Source: Pseudomonadota bacterium
GTDB lineage: Bacteria; Pseudomonadota; Alphaproteobacteria; Acetobacterales; Acetobacteraceae
DNA: 11,150 nt
Reading direction: 5' to 3'
Assembly (NCBI GenBank): GCA_021845835.1
Contig: JAJZVE010000094.1
Location: 1-11,150, forward strand
Shown here: one piece after another, positions 1 through 7,448 of the stretch
Position numbering within the stretch: the stretch's first letter is position 1
How the letters are laid out: every line of letters starts with the position of its first letter
Program-made: the position numbers and the translations under genes
Notes under the pieces: model-generated
Told to the model about the DNA's origin: nothing
Database searches by the model: none
What the model saw: the letters and a program-made list of their open reading frames with translations, nothing else

Positions 1-744
1 ATCGAGGCCGCTCATCAGCACCGCGACGCCGCTATCGACCGCGCCCAGCACGTTCTCCGCCGGCACTTCGCAGTCGGCGAACACCAGCTCGCCGGTGTTG
101 GAGCCGCGCATGCCGAGCTTGTCGAGCTTTTGCGCGCAGGAGAAGCCGCGCATGCCCCTCTCGACCAGGAATGCGGTGATGCCGCGTGGTCCGGCGTCCG
201 GCATGGTCTTGGCATAGACGACCAGCACATCAGCATCCGGCCCGTTGGTGATCCAGAATTTCGTCCCGTTGAGCACATAGCGGCCGCCGCGCCGATCGGC
301 GCGCAGCTTCATCGACACGACATCGGACCCCGCCCCCGGCTCGCTCATCGCCAGCGCGCCGACATGCTCGCCGCTCACCAGCTTCGGCAGGAAGCGCCGC
401 CGCTGCTCCGGCGTGCCGTTGCGATAGATCTGGTTCACGCAGAGATTGGAATGCGCGCCATAAGACAGCCCGACCGAGGCCGAACCGCGGCTGATCTCCT
501 CCATCGCCACGCAGTGCGCCAGAAACCCCATGCCGGCGCCGCCGTAGTCCTCCGCGACGGTCAGGCCGAGCAGGCCAAGATTACCGAACTTGCGCCACAG
601 GTCGGCCGGAAAGTCGTTGTCGCGGTCGATCGCCGCGGCGCGCGGCGCAATCTCGTTCATCGTGAAGCGCCGCACGCTGTCGCGCAGCGCGTCGACCTCC
701 TCGCCGAGATCGAGGTCCATCGCGTAGTCCGTGTTCGCCGTCAT
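1..744 (-). CDS. liuA: Isovaleryl-CoA dehydrogenase, N-terminal 248 residues (gene cut by window start)
   Basis: FAD-dependent acyl-CoA dehydrogenase that oxidises isovaleryl-CoA to 3-methylcrotonyl-CoA in leucine breakdown, passing electrons to ETF. The reading frame is open from the ATG at 744 to the window edge. Strong family hallmarks are [11 protein letters not shown] (about residues 95-105), [20 protein letters not shown] (130-149), WITNGPDAD (164-172) and [13 protein letters not shown] (205-217); together they read as isovaleryl-CoA rather than another acyl-CoA dehydrogenase. The visible part ends at SGLD, just before the stretch where the isovaleryl-CoA dehydrogenase catalytic glutamate is expected, so the active-site base cannot be checked here. 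The start is supported by GAGGTG (minus strand, complement of 753-758) 8 nt upstream. The ATG overlaps the stop of the acyl-CoA synthetase by 1 nt (TGATG), implying translational coupling. The family usually has about 385-390 residues, so about 140 lie outside the window. Confidence 0.92.
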   Translation of the reverse strand, partial: MTANTDYAMDLDLGEEVDALRDSVRRFTMNEIAPRAAAIDRDNDFPADLWRKFGNLGLLGLTVAEDYGGAGMGFLAHCVAMEEISRGSASVGLSYGAHSNLCVNQIYRNGTPEQRRRFLPKLVSGEHVGALAMSEPGAGSDVVSMKLRADRRGGRYVLNGTKFWITNGPDADVLVVYAKTMPDAGPRGITAFLVERGMRGFSCAQKLDKLGMRGSNTGELVFADCEVPAENVLGAVDSGVAVLMSGLD

Positions 745-2417
745 CAGCCTGTCACCTCGATAAAATCCTCCTCGCGGTACTCATCCGGCGCGCGCTCCGT
801 CCGCGCCGCCTCCAGCCGCCGCAACTCGACGCGGCGAATTTTCCCGGAGATGGTCTTGGGCAGATCGGCGAATTCGATGCGCCGGACCCGCTTGTAGGGC
901 GCCAGCCGGGCGCGCAGATGGCGAAAAATGTCCGCTGCGGTCTCGCGCGTCGGCGCCGCGCCGGCGACCAGGGTGACGAACGCCTTCGGCACCGCCAGCC
1001 GCAGCGGATCGGGCGCCGGCACCACCGCCGCTTCCGCGACCGCGGGATGCTCGATCAGCACGCTCTCCAGCTCGAACGGGCTGATGCGGTAGTCGGAGGC
1101 TTTGAACACGTCGTCGGCACGGCCGACATAGGTCAGATAGCCGTCGGCGTCGCGCGCGGCGACGTCGCCGGTGCGATAGACGTCGCCGGTCACCGGCACG
1201 ATGCCGCCGTCCTCGTCCAGATAGCCGCGCATCACGCCGGCGGGCCGCACGTCCAGCGCGATGCAGACCTCGCCTTCCGCGGCGTCATGCTCCTCGACAT
1301 CGAGCAGGCGGATGCGGTAGCCGGGCAGTGGCCGTCCCATCGAGCCGGGCTTCACCGCCACACCGGGCGGATTGCCCACCTGCGCGGTGGTCTCGGTCTG
1401 GCCGTAGCCGTCGCGGATGGTCAGCCCCCAGGCGGCACGCACGCGCTCGATCACTTCGGGATTGAGCGGCTCCCCCGCGCCGGTGACTTCGCGCAGGCTC
1501 ACCTTGCAGGATGCCAGATCCTGCTGGATCAGCATGCGCCACACCGTCGGCGGCGCGCACAGCGTGGTCACGCGATGCGCGGCGATCGCGTCCAGCAATC
1601 CGGGCGCGTTGAAGCGCGGCTGGTTGTGGATGAACACTGTGGCACCCGCGTTCCAGGGCGCGAAGAAGCAGCTCCAGGCGTGCTTTGCCCAGCCCGGCGA
1701 GGACACGTTCAGATGCAGATCGCCCGGTTGCAGCCCGAGCCAGTACATCGTGGACAGCGCGCCGACCGGATAGGAGACGTGCGAATGCAGCACCAGCTTC
1801 GGCTTCGCCGTGGTGCCCGAGGTGAAATACAGCAGCAGCGGATCATCGCCCTGCGTCTCGCCGTCCGGCACGAAATGCGCCGCCCCCTGCAGCAATCCGG
1901 CATAGTCGTGGCAGCCGGGCGCGCCGCCCACCGCGATGCGCGGAATCGCAAGCTCGCCGAACCGGGCGGCATCCTCGGCACCGGCGACGATTGCGCGCAC
2001 CCGCGCACGCGCCACGCGCTCCGTCACGTCGGCCGGCGTCAGCAGCGTGGTGGCCGGCACCACCACGGCGCCGAGCTTCATCGCCGCCAGCATCACCTCC
2101 CACAGCGGCGCGACGTTGCCCAGCATCAGCATCACGCGATCGCCACGGCCGACGCCGAGCGCGCGCAAACCGTTGGCCACACGGCTGGACCGCCCGGCCA
2201 GTTCGGCAAACGTCAGCTCGGCCGCGCCCGGCCCGGTGATGCGCAGCGCCGGCCGCGCCGCGCTGTCGCCCCGCGCCAGTTCCGCGTCGAACCAATCCAG
2301 CGCCCAGTTGAACCGCGGCAGCTCCGGCCAGCGGAAGTGCGCATAGGCCGTCGCGTAGTCGTCGCGGTGCGCCAGCAGGAAGTCGCGCGCCGCCTTGAAC
2401 GTCGCCGTCCCCGTCAT
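744..2417 (-). CDS. AMP-forming acyl-CoA synthetase (ACS/ACSM-like)
   Basis: 557-residue member of the ANL adenylating superfamily, which activates a carboxylic acid to its acyl-AMP and then to the CoA thioester in the cytoplasm. Motifs appear in the expected order: phosphate-binding loop [11 protein letters not shown] (197-207), GYGQTETT (337-344), YRTGDVA (414-420), hinge region [17 protein letters not shown] (430-446), and a C-terminal PKTISGK carrying the likely catalytic lysine K526. The length is normal for the medium-chain acyl-CoA/acetyl-CoA synthetase group. The substrate cannot be read from sequence. Lying between 3-hydroxyisobutyrate dehydrogenase and isovaleryl-CoA dehydrogenase, a short branched-chain acid such as isobutyrate or isovalerate is a reasonable inference. 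The start has GGAG 5 nt upstream and overlaps the preceding stop by 4 nt (ATGA). Its own stop overlaps the next ATG by 1 nt. Confidence 0.87.
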   Translation of the reverse strand: MTGTATFKAARDFLLAHRDDYATAYAHFRWPELPRFNWALDWFDAELARGDSAARPALRITGPGAAELTFAELAGRSSRVANGLRALGVGRGDRVMLMLGNVAPLWEVMLAAMKLGAVVVPATTLLTPADVTERVARARVRAIVAGAEDAARFGELAIPRIAVGGAPGCHDYAGLLQGAAHFVPDGETQGDDPLLLYFTSGTTAKPKLVLHSHVSYPVGALSTMYWLGLQPGDLHLNVSSPGWAKHAWSCFFAPWNAGATVFIHNQPRFNAPGLLDAIAAHRVTTLCAPPTVWRMLIQQDLASCKVSLREVTGAGEPLNPEVIERVRAAWGLTIRDGYGQTETTAQVGNPPGVAVKPGSMGRPLPGYRIRLLDVEEHDAAEGEVCIALDVRPAGVMRGYLDEDGGIVPVTGDVYRTGDVAARDADGYLTYVGRADDVFKASDYRISPFELESVLIEHPAVAEAAVVPAPDPLRLAVPKAFVTLVAGAAPTRETAADIFRHLRARLAPYKRVRRIEFADLPKTISGKIRRVELRRLEAARTERAPDEYREEDFIEVTG

Positions 2418-3319
2418 GTCGACTCCGATCGCGCCATGCGCGCGAGATAGGGGAACATTGCCGAGAAATCGCGCCCGCCCTCGCCCGCCTCGACCAATGC
2501 CCGATACAGCCGCGCCGCATGCGCGCCGAGCGGCGTCGCCGCGCCCGCTTCGGCCGCGGCCTGCTGCGCGAGCGTCAGGTCCTTCAGCATGAGCGCCGCG
2601 GCGAACCCGGCCGCATAGTCGCGGTTGGCGGGCGAGGCCGGCACCGGGCCGGGCACCGGGCAGTAGGTGGTGAGCGACCAGCTCTGCCCCGACGAAACGC
2701 TGGCGATGTCGAACAGCCTCTGCCGATCGAGGCCGAGCCGGTCGGCCAGCACGAACGCCTCGGCGGTGGCGATCATCTCGATGCCGAGTATCATGTTGTT
2801 GCAGATTTTCGCCGCCTGCCCGGCGCCCGCGGCGCCGGCATGCACGACGTTCCTTCCCATCGCGCGCAGCAGCTTCTCGGCACGCGCGAACGCCGCATCC
2901 GGCCCGCCGACCATGAACGTCAGCGTGCCCGCCGCCGCGCCGCCGACACCGCCCGAGACCGGCGCGTCCAGCATGTCGAGACCGGCCGCCGCCGCCGCGG
3001 CTCCGACCGCGCGCGCGCTCGCCACGTCGATGGTCGAGCCGTCGATCAGCAGCGCGCCGGTCGTCGCCATCAAGGCGATGATGCCGCCGTCGCCGAGATA
3101 GGCGGCGCGCACCTGCTCGCCGGCCGGCAGCATGGTGAAAACCACCTCGGCGCCGCCGATCGCCGCCGCGCGGTCGGGCGCGACCGTGCCGCCGACAGCC
3201 GCGAACGCCTGCATGGCCGGCGCGGCGACATCCCAGCCACGCACGTCATGTCCGGCACGCAGCAGGTTCAGCGCCATCGGCCGCCCCATGTTGCCGAGGC
3301 CGAGGAAGGCCGTGCGCAT
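2414..3319 (-). CDS. mmsB: 3-hydroxyisobutyrate dehydrogenase
   Basis: 301-residue enzyme of the beta-hydroxyacid dehydrogenase family that oxidises 3-hydroxyisobutyrate to methylmalonate semialdehyde with NAD+, a late step of valine catabolism. An N-terminal Rossmann fold has GLGNMGRPMALNL (residues 7-19). Substrate-binding DAPVSGGVGGAAAGTLTFMVGG lies at 118-139, and the catalytic lysine is K171 in GAGQAAKICNNMILG. A C-terminal all-helical domain contains LMLKDLTLA (243-251), typical of the family. The start ATG at 3319 has GGAGG 7 nt upstream and overlaps the isobutyryl-CoA dehydrogenase stop by 1 nt (TGATG). The length matches the usual 295-300 residues. Homologues act on related beta-hydroxyacids, such as tartronate semialdehyde, but the isobutyryl-CoA dehydrogenase next door favours the valine role. 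Confidence 0.91.
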   Translation of the reverse strand: MRTAFLGLGNMGRPMALNLLRAGHDVRGWDVAAPAMQAFAAVGGTVAPDRAAAIGGAEVVFTMLPAGEQVRAAYLGDGGIIALMATTGALLIDGSTIDVASARAVGAAAAAAGLDMLDAPVSGGVGGAAAGTLTFMVGGPDAAFARAEKLLRAMGRNVVHAGAAGAGQAAKICNNMILGIEMIATAEAFVLADRLGLDRQRLFDIASVSSGQSWSLTTYCPVPGPVPASPANRDYAAGFAAALMLKDLTLAQQAAAEAGAATPLGAHAARLYRALVEAGEGGRDFSAMFPYLARMARSEST

Positions 3320-4464
3320 CACCCTTCCTCCAGCAGCTTGCGGGCAATAATGACGCGCATGATTTCGTTCGTCCCCTCCAGGATGCGATGCACGCGCAGA
3401 TCGCGCACATAGCGCTCGACCTGATAGTCCTTGATATAGCCGTAGCCACCGTGCAACTGCAGCGCCTCGTCGCAGATGCGGAAGCATACGTCCGTCGCGA
3501 ATCGCTTCGCCATCGCGCACCGCATGGTCGCGTCCGCATCGCTTCGATCGAGCGCGACCGCGGCGCGATGCACCATCAGCCGCGCCGCCTCCAGCTCCGT
3601 CGCCATGTCGGCGAGCCTGAACTGCAGCGCCTGGAACTCGGCCAGCGTGCGGCCGAAGGCGCGGCGCTGGCGCACATACGCCAGCGCCAGATCGAGGCAG
3701 GCGCGCGCGCCGCCGAGCGAGCAGGCGGCGATGTTGATGCGCCCGCCGTCGAGTCCCATCATGGCGATGCGGAACCCCCCGCCTTCCGCGCCGATACGAT
3801 TTGTTACCGGCACCAGGCAGTCGGCGAAGTTCACCAGCGTGGTCGGCTGGCTGTTCCAGCCCATCTTGCGCTCCGGCGCGCCGAACGAAAGGCCGGGCGT
3901 ATCCTTCTCGACGACCACGCAGGAGATGCCGCGCGGCCCCTCGCCGCCGGTGCGCACCATGGTGGCATAAAGGTCGGACGCGCCGCCGCCGGAGATGAAC
4001 GCCTTGCTGCCGTTCAGCCGGTACTGCGCGTTGCCCGCCGGCACCGCGCGCGTGACCAGTGCGGCGGCGTCGCTGCCGCTGCCCGGCTCGGTCAGGCAAT
4101 AGCTGGCGAAGTGCGCGCAGGTCAGCAGGCGCGGCAGGAAGCGCGCCTGCTGCTCGGCGCCGCCGAAGCGCGCGATCATCCAGGCGACCATGTTGTGGAT
4201 GGTCAGGAACGCCGCCGTGGAGGGATCGGCGGCGGCCAGTTCCTCGAAGATCAGCGCCGCATCCAGCCGCGTCAGACCGGCGCCGCCCAGCGCCTCCGGC
4301 ACGTAGATCGCGGCGAAGCCGAGGGCGGCCGCCTCGCGCAGCGCGTCGGCGGGAAACCGCCGCTGCTCGTCCCAGGTGGCGGCGTGCGGGGCGAGGCGTT
4401 CGCGGGCAAAGCTGCGCGCGGTTGCCACGAAGGCCGCCTGGTCATCGCTCAGCCCGAACTCCAT
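3319..4464 (-). CDS. Isobutyryl-CoA dehydrogenase (ACAD8-type)
   Basis: 381-residue FAD acyl-CoA dehydrogenase, predicted to oxidise isobutyryl-CoA to methacrylyl-CoA in valine catabolism. Family-specific stretches are [11 protein letters not shown] (122-132), [10 protein letters not shown] (199-208), [14 protein letters not shown] (240-253), and [20 protein letters not shown] (336-355), followed by [11 protein letters not shown] with the likely catalytic glutamate E363. From memory, these resemble human ACAD8 closely, more than short-chain or 2-methylbutyryl enzymes. The start chosen is the ATG at 4464, because AAGGA lies 8 nt upstream and the family begins near MEFGLSDDQ. The frame is open upstream to a TTG at 4491 and an ATG at 4485, which would add only 7-9 unconserved residues. 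The stop overlaps the mmsB start by 1 nt. Confidence 0.91.
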   Translation of the reverse strand: MEFGLSDDQAAFVATARSFARERLAPHAATWDEQRRFPADALREAAALGFAAIYVPEALGGAGLTRLDAALIFEELAAADPSTAAFLTIHNMVAWMIARFGGAEQQARFLPRLLTCAHFASYCLTEPGSGSDAAALVTRAVPAGNAQYRLNGSKAFISGGGASDLYATMVRTGGEGPRGISCVVVEKDTPGLSFGAPERKMGWNSQPTTLVNFADCLVPVTNRIGAEGGGFRIAMMGLDGGRINIAACSLGGARACLDLALAYVRQRRAFGRTLAEFQALQFRLADMATELEAARLMVHRAAVALDRSDADATMRCAMAKRFATDVCFRICDEALQLHGGYGYIKDYQVERYVRDLRVHRILEGTNEIMRVIIARKLLEEG

Positions 4465-4515
4465 GCCTGCGTTCCTTACCCTCATTCGCAACTAACGGAC
4501 GAGGGGGGCGGGACG

Positions 4516-5376
4516 TCAAGCGGCGCTGCCCTGCGCGCCTTCGTTGCGGACGGGAACCGGGCGGGCGGCGCGCAACGCCTGCTCGGCGGCGCGCTGGCAA
4601 TTCTCCAGCTCGACCAGGTCGTGCGCGCAGAAGATGGTCACCTGCTCGTGCGCCTGCGCCGCCAGCGCGCGCAGCCGCTGCTGCGTCCGCCGGCGGGCCG
4701 CGCCGTCCGTCTGCAGCAGCCGCTGAGAGGCGGCGAGACCGGGTGGACAGCGCGGGCGCTGCGGGTTCATCTCCGCGTGATGGAGATAGGCGTCGCCGGC
4801 GTGGAGCAGCCAGCGTGCCCCGCTCTGCACCGCCACCCCGCAATGCCCGGCGGAATGGCCGGGCAGCGGCACCAGCAGGATTTCCGGCGGCAGGTCACGC
4901 AACTGGCGCGCCGCCGGGAAGCCGAACCAGTCCTCGCCCTCCGCCGCATATTCCTGCCATTTCGCCACCGCCCGCCACTGCGCCGGCCGGTAGCGGCGGC
5001 GGGCGATGAAGCCGCGGCGGTGACGCGCCGCGGCGGCCTCCTCGGCCAGCACGTGCACGGTCGCGCCGGGGAAGTCGGTGATGCCGCCGGCGTGGTCGAA
5101 ATCCAGGTGAGTCAGCACGATGTGGCGCACGTCGGACGGCCTGAAGCCGAGCTCGCGCACCTGCTCCACCGCCGTGTCCATCGCGTCGAAGCGGACGCGG
5201 CCGAGGCGGAGAAAAAGGCCGGACAGCCGCGGCCGCGGCCGTTCCACGTCCTCGGTGCCGATGCCGGCATCGACCAGCACCAGCCCCTTGTCGGTCTCGA
5301 TCAGCAGGCAGTGGCACCCGAGCGCGGCACCGCCGACCGGCGACATCGAACCGCAGTTGAGATGATGCACGCGCAT
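4516..5376 (-). CDS. MBL-fold metallohydrolase with HxDxDH metal motif
   Basis: 286-residue metallo-beta-lactamase-fold hydrolase, probably cytoplasmic, with no signal peptide seen. Candidate metal ligands are H90, D92, D94 and H95 in THLDFDHAGG, H174 in PGHSAGH, D195 in LLHAGDAYLH, and H252 in FCAHD. The usual second histidine of HxHxDH is replaced by aspartate (D92). As I recall, this HLDxDHAGG form recurs in an uncharacterised bacterial subgroup, so it is probably not a damaged site. The fold includes lactonases, glyoxalase II-type thioesterases and others, and the substrate is unknown. The ATG at 5376 was chosen because the domain begins right there (MRVHHLNCG); an in-frame ATG at 5457 would add 27 low-complexity residues overlapping the divergent gene's start. 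No clear Shine-Dalgarno sequence is visible. It lies 51 nt upstream of the isobutyryl-CoA dehydrogenase on the same strand and may be the operon's first gene. Confidence 0.86.
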   Translation of the reverse strand: MRVHHLNCGSMSPVGGAALGCHCLLIETDKGLVLVDAGIGTEDVERPRPRLSGLFLRLGRVRFDAMDTAVEQVRELGFRPSDVRHIVLTHLDFDHAGGITDFPGATVHVLAEEAAAARHRRGFIARRRYRPAQWRAVAKWQEYAAEGEDWFGFPAARQLRDLPPEILLVPLPGHSAGHCGVAVQSGARWLLHAGDAYLHHAEMNPQRPRCPPGLAASQRLLQTDGAARRRTQQRLRALAAQAHEQVTIFCAHDLVELENCQRAAEQALRAARPVPVRNEGAQGSAA

Positions 5377-5455
5377 GGCCGTGCTGACGCGCAATGGACG
5401 TGAAGGGTTCCGCTGCCCCTCCCCGCCGCCATCCGGCTCGCCTATCTCTGGGTTC
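5377..5455. promoter_or_regulatory. Divergent intergenic region between MBL hydrolase and cbpA-like gene
   Basis: This 79-nt gap separates two divergent starts and should carry the promoter of the cbpA-cbpM pair and possibly that of the valine/leucine operon. On the plus strand, CCTATCT (5441-5447) resembles a -10 element, including the heat-shock sigma-32 type of alphaproteobacteria, but no CTTG-type -35 is seen 16-18 nt upstream. It lies only 8 nt before the cbpA-like ATG. No convincing operator palindrome or minus-strand promoter was seen. Confidence 0.35.
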
Positions 5456-6352
5456 ATGGCAGACCCCTATGACACTCTCGGCGTACGGCGCGGCGATTCG
5501 GAGGAGGCGATCCGCAAGGCGTATCGCAAGCTCGCCAAGCGGCACCACCCAGACCTCAATCCCAACGACAAGCAGGCGCTGGAGCGGTTCAAGACCATCA
5601 ATGCCGCCTATGATATCCTGTCGGACGCCGACAAGCGCGGCCGTTTCGACCGCGGCGAGATCGACGCCGAAGGCCACGAGACCGCCGCAGCCCACGGCCC
5701 GGCCTGGCGCCAGTATGCCGGCGCCGAACCCTATGGCGGTGGCGCCGGCCACGGCTTCTCGGCCGACGACCTCGAGTCGCTGTTCGGCCACGCCTTCGGC
5801 GAGGGCGTCGGCGGCAGGCGGGCGCGCGACGTGCACTACAGCCTGACGGTGAGCTTCCTGGAAGCCGCGAATGGCGCGGTGCGCCGCGTCACGCTGCCCG
5901 ACGGGCGCACCCTGGACGTGACCATCCCGCCCGGCGTGCGCGACGGCCACGTGCTGCGGCTGCGCGGTCAGGGCGGGGCCGGCCAGGGACGGGCCGGCGC
6001 GCGCGGGGCGGCGGGCGACGCGCTGGTCGAGATCAGCGTCGCCCCGCACCCGGTGTTCCGCCGCGAGGGCGACGACATCGTCGTCGATCTGCCGATCACG
6101 CTGCAGGAGGCCGTGCTGGGCGCGACGCTGGAAGTCCCGACGGTGAAGGGGCGCGTGCGCCTCGCCGTGCCGCCCGGCTCCGGCGACGGCACGCGCCTCA
6201 GGCTGAAGGGCCGCGGCATCGCCGGCGGGCACCAATATGTCGTGCTGCATCCCGTGCTGCCGCCGGGCGAAGAACCGGCGCTGGCGGAATTCCTGCGCCA
6301 GTGGCAGCCGGCGCGCCCGTTCAACCCGCGCGCCGGGCTGGAGGACGTGTGA
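5456..6352 (+). CDS. cbpA: DnaJ-like co-chaperone, CbpA type (no zinc finger)
   Basis: 298-residue type II J-domain protein that stimulates the DnaK ATPase and presents substrates to it; CbpA homologues may also bind the nucleoid. The J domain spans about residues 3-66 (DPYDTLGV...RGRFDRGE) with the required HPD at 31-33 in KRHHPDLNPND. A short Gly-rich linker (about 86-120) follows. Two C-terminal substrate-binding beta domains come next: DVHYSLTVSFLEAANGAVRR (125-144) and DDIVVDLPITLQEAVLGATL (206-225). The CxxCxGxG zinc-finger repeats of DnaJ are absent, and length agrees with CbpA. The ATG at 5456 was chosen because the J domain starts immediately; an open frame runs upstream but encodes only low-complexity residues. 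No Shine-Dalgarno sequence precedes it. The stop overlaps the cbpM start by 1 nt, and the CbpM partner confirms the assignment. Confidence 0.9.
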   Translation: MADPYDTLGVRRGDSEEAIRKAYRKLAKRHHPDLNPNDKQALERFKTINAAYDILSDADKRGRFDRGEIDAEGHETAAAHGPAWRQYAGAEPYGGGAGHGFSADDLESLFGHAFGEGVGGRRARDVHYSLTVSFLEAANGAVRRVTLPDGRTLDVTIPPGVRDGHVLRLRGQGGAGQGRAGARGAAGDALVEISVAPHPVFRREGDDIVVDLPITLQEAVLGATLEVPTVKGRVRLAVPPGSGDGTRLRLKGRGIAGGHQYVVLHPVLPPGEEPALAEFLRQWQPARPFNPRAGLEDV

Positions 6353-6675
6353 TGCGGCTGGCCGCCGTGATCACGCTGGTGCCGGGCGTGACCGCCGCGG
6401 AGCTGGCCGACTGGGTAGAGCGCGGCTGGGTGCTGCCGACCGGTGCCGCGCCGGAATGGCGCTTTGCCGAGATCGACGTGGCGCGCGTGCGCCTGCTGCA
6501 CGACCTGCATCACGGGCTCGGCGTGGACGAGGAGACGCTGCCGCTGGTATTGTCGCTGCTCGATCAGCTCTACGACCTGCGCCGCGCCCTTGCGGCGCTG
6601 CTGGCTGCCGCCGGCACCTTGCCGCCGCCGGCGCGGGAGGCGCTGCTGGCGGCGCTGCGCGCCCGCCTCGTCTGA
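6352..6675 (+). CDS. cbpM: Chaperone modulator CbpM
   Basis: 107-residue protein of the CbpM family, MerR-like small helical proteins that bind the J domain of CbpA and hold back its co-chaperone activity. Recognisable parts are an N-terminal helical segment (TAAELADWVERGWVLP, 14-29), the conserved stretch FAEIDVARVRLLHDLHHGLGVDEE (38-61), and a following helix LPLVLSLLDQLYDLRRALAAL (63-83). The length is typical. GGAGG (6340-6344) lies 7 nt before the ATG, inside the end of cbpA, and TGATG joins the two genes, which suits stoichiometric co-translation of chaperone and modulator. The stop codon lies inside the candidate FNR-like box for the following gene. Confidence 0.84.
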   Translation: MRLAAVITLVPGVTAAELADWVERGWVLPTGAAPEWRFAEIDVARVRLLHDLHHGLGVDEETLPLVLSLLDQLYDLRRALAALLAAAGTLPPPAREALLAALRARLV

Positions 6676-6685
6676 CCTGGATCAA
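6672..6685 (+). promoter_or_regulatory. Candidate FNR/FixK-type binding site
   Basis: CTGACCTGGATCAA is close to the FNR/CRP-family consensus TTGAT-N4-ATCAA. The right half-site matches exactly; the left half has two transitions (CTGAC for TTGAT), and TTGAC-type left halves are common in alphaproteobacterial FnrL/FixK boxes. It overlaps the cbpM stop and is centred about 65 nt before the CBS-BON start, a spacing compatible with activation at -41.5 from a start site near 6720. The match could be chance. Confidence 0.45.
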
Positions 6686-6730
6686 TGTCTTACCGGCCGG
6701 CAACTGCTGTTCTCGCCGCAGGAACACCGA

Positions 6731-6742
6731 GGAGGATCCTCC
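6731..6742 (+). promoter_or_regulatory. Shine-Dalgarno within a perfect 12-nt palindrome
   Basis: GGAGGATCCTCC is its own reverse complement and ends 1 nt before the ATG at 6744. Its left arm, GGAGG (6731-6735), is the ribosome-binding site at 8 nt spacing. Pairing of the arms (four base pairs around GATC, or dimerisation) could occlude the site, but a four-pair stem is weak. It decides the start of the CBS-BON gene. Confidence 0.55.
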
Positions 6743-6743
6743 C

Positions 6744-7448
6744 ATGAACGCCGCCGACGTGATGACCCGGGACGTTGTTACCGTACATCCGGAAACGCCC
6801 GTGCCGGACCTCGTGAAGCTGCTGCTCGGCCGCGGCATCAGCGGTGCCCCGGTGGTGGACAAGGACGGCATCCTGGTCGGCATGGTGACCGAGGGGGATC
6901 TGGTGCGCCGCGCCGAGCTGGGTACCGAACGCCGCCGCGGCGGCTGGGCCGCCTTCTTCACCGGCACCGCCGTGCTGGCGCGCGAATATGTGCAGAGCCA
7001 CGGCGTGCAGGTGAGCGACATCATGACCCAGGGCGCCGCCGCGGTCGCGCCCGACGCCTTGCTCGCCGACATCGCCGACCTGATGGAGACGCGCCGCGTC
7101 CGCCGCGTGCCGGTGGTGCAGGACGGCCGCGTGGTCGGCATCGTCAGCCGCTCGAACCTGCTGCGCGCCTGGGCCTCGTTATCCGCCGCGCCGGCGCCGA
7201 CGACGGCCGACGATGCCGCCATCCGCGACGCCCTGCTCGCCGAACTGGCGCACCAGAGCTGGAGCCGCCGGCCGGAGAACAGCGTGGTCGTCACCGACGG
7301 CGTGGTGCATCTGTGGGGCCTCGCCGGCACCGAGGAGGAGAAGCGCGCCCTCGAACTCGCCGCCAGCCGCACCCCCGGCGCCAAGTCGGTGGAGAGCCAC
7401 ATCGTCGTGCTGTCGGCGGAGCCTTACCCGCTGCTGCTCGGCGCCTGA
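6744..7448 (+). CDS. CBS-CBS-BON domain protein
   Basis: 234-residue soluble protein with two CBS repeats and a C-terminal BON domain. CBS1 spans about residues 1-57 (ADVMTRDVVTVHPETPVPDL, then GISGAPVVDKDGILVGMVTEGDLV at 31-54). A linker follows (58-86), then CBS2 at about 87-145 (VSDIMTQGAAAVAPDALLAD; RRVPVVQDGRVVGIVSRSNLL at 120-140). The BON domain spans about 156-222 (VVVTDGVVHLWGLAGTEEEK...SVESHIVV). Paired CBS repeats form a Bateman module that binds adenine nucleotides or related ligands; BON domains are thought to bind membranes or partner proteins. No catalytic domain is present, so it is probably an energy- or redox-state sensor; its target is unknown. The start is fixed by GGAGG 8 nt upstream. 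Location after cbpA-cbpM and a possible FNR box suggests a stress or low-oxygen response. Its last 25 nt overlap the convergent TPR gene. Confidence 0.91.
   Translation: MNAADVMTRDVVTVHPETPVPDLVKLLLGRGISGAPVVDKDGILVGMVTEGDLVRRAELGTERRRGGWAAFFTGTAVLAREYVQSHGVQVSDIMTQGAAAVAPDALLADIADLMETRRVRRVPVVQDGRVVGIVSRSNLLRAWASLSAAPAPTTADDAAIRDALLAELAHQSWSRRPENSVVVTDGVVHLWGLAGTEEEKRALELAASRTPGAKSVESHIVVLSAEPYPLLLGA

Noticed and set aside
918..2450. 510-codon open frame on the plus strand
   Set aside because: It is antisense to the acyl-CoA synthetase, is His/Arg-rich, and shows no domain or ribosome-binding site. It is treated as a shadow frame.
4465..4491. Upstream TTG (4491) and ATG (4485) starts for isobutyryl-CoA dehydrogenase
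   Set aside because: The ATG at 4464 has AAGGA at 8 nt spacing and matches where the family begins; the extra 7-9 residues are not conserved.
4516..5376. MBL gene as an AHL lactonase (quorum quenching)
   Set aside because: The HxHxDH signature of AiiA-type lactonases is altered to HLDFDH and no quorum-sensing genes are nearby; fold similarity alone does not support this name.
3388..5403. 671-codon open frame on the plus strand
   Set aside because: It runs antisense across the 5' part of the isobutyryl-CoA dehydrogenase gene and nearly all of the MBL gene. Its product is Arg/His/Ala-rich with no recognisable domain, as expected of shadow frames in high-GC DNA.
4895..6250. 451-codon minus-strand frame spanning the MBL and cbpA genes
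   Set aside because: It covers two genes with clear motifs in other frames, and its own translation is low-complexity.
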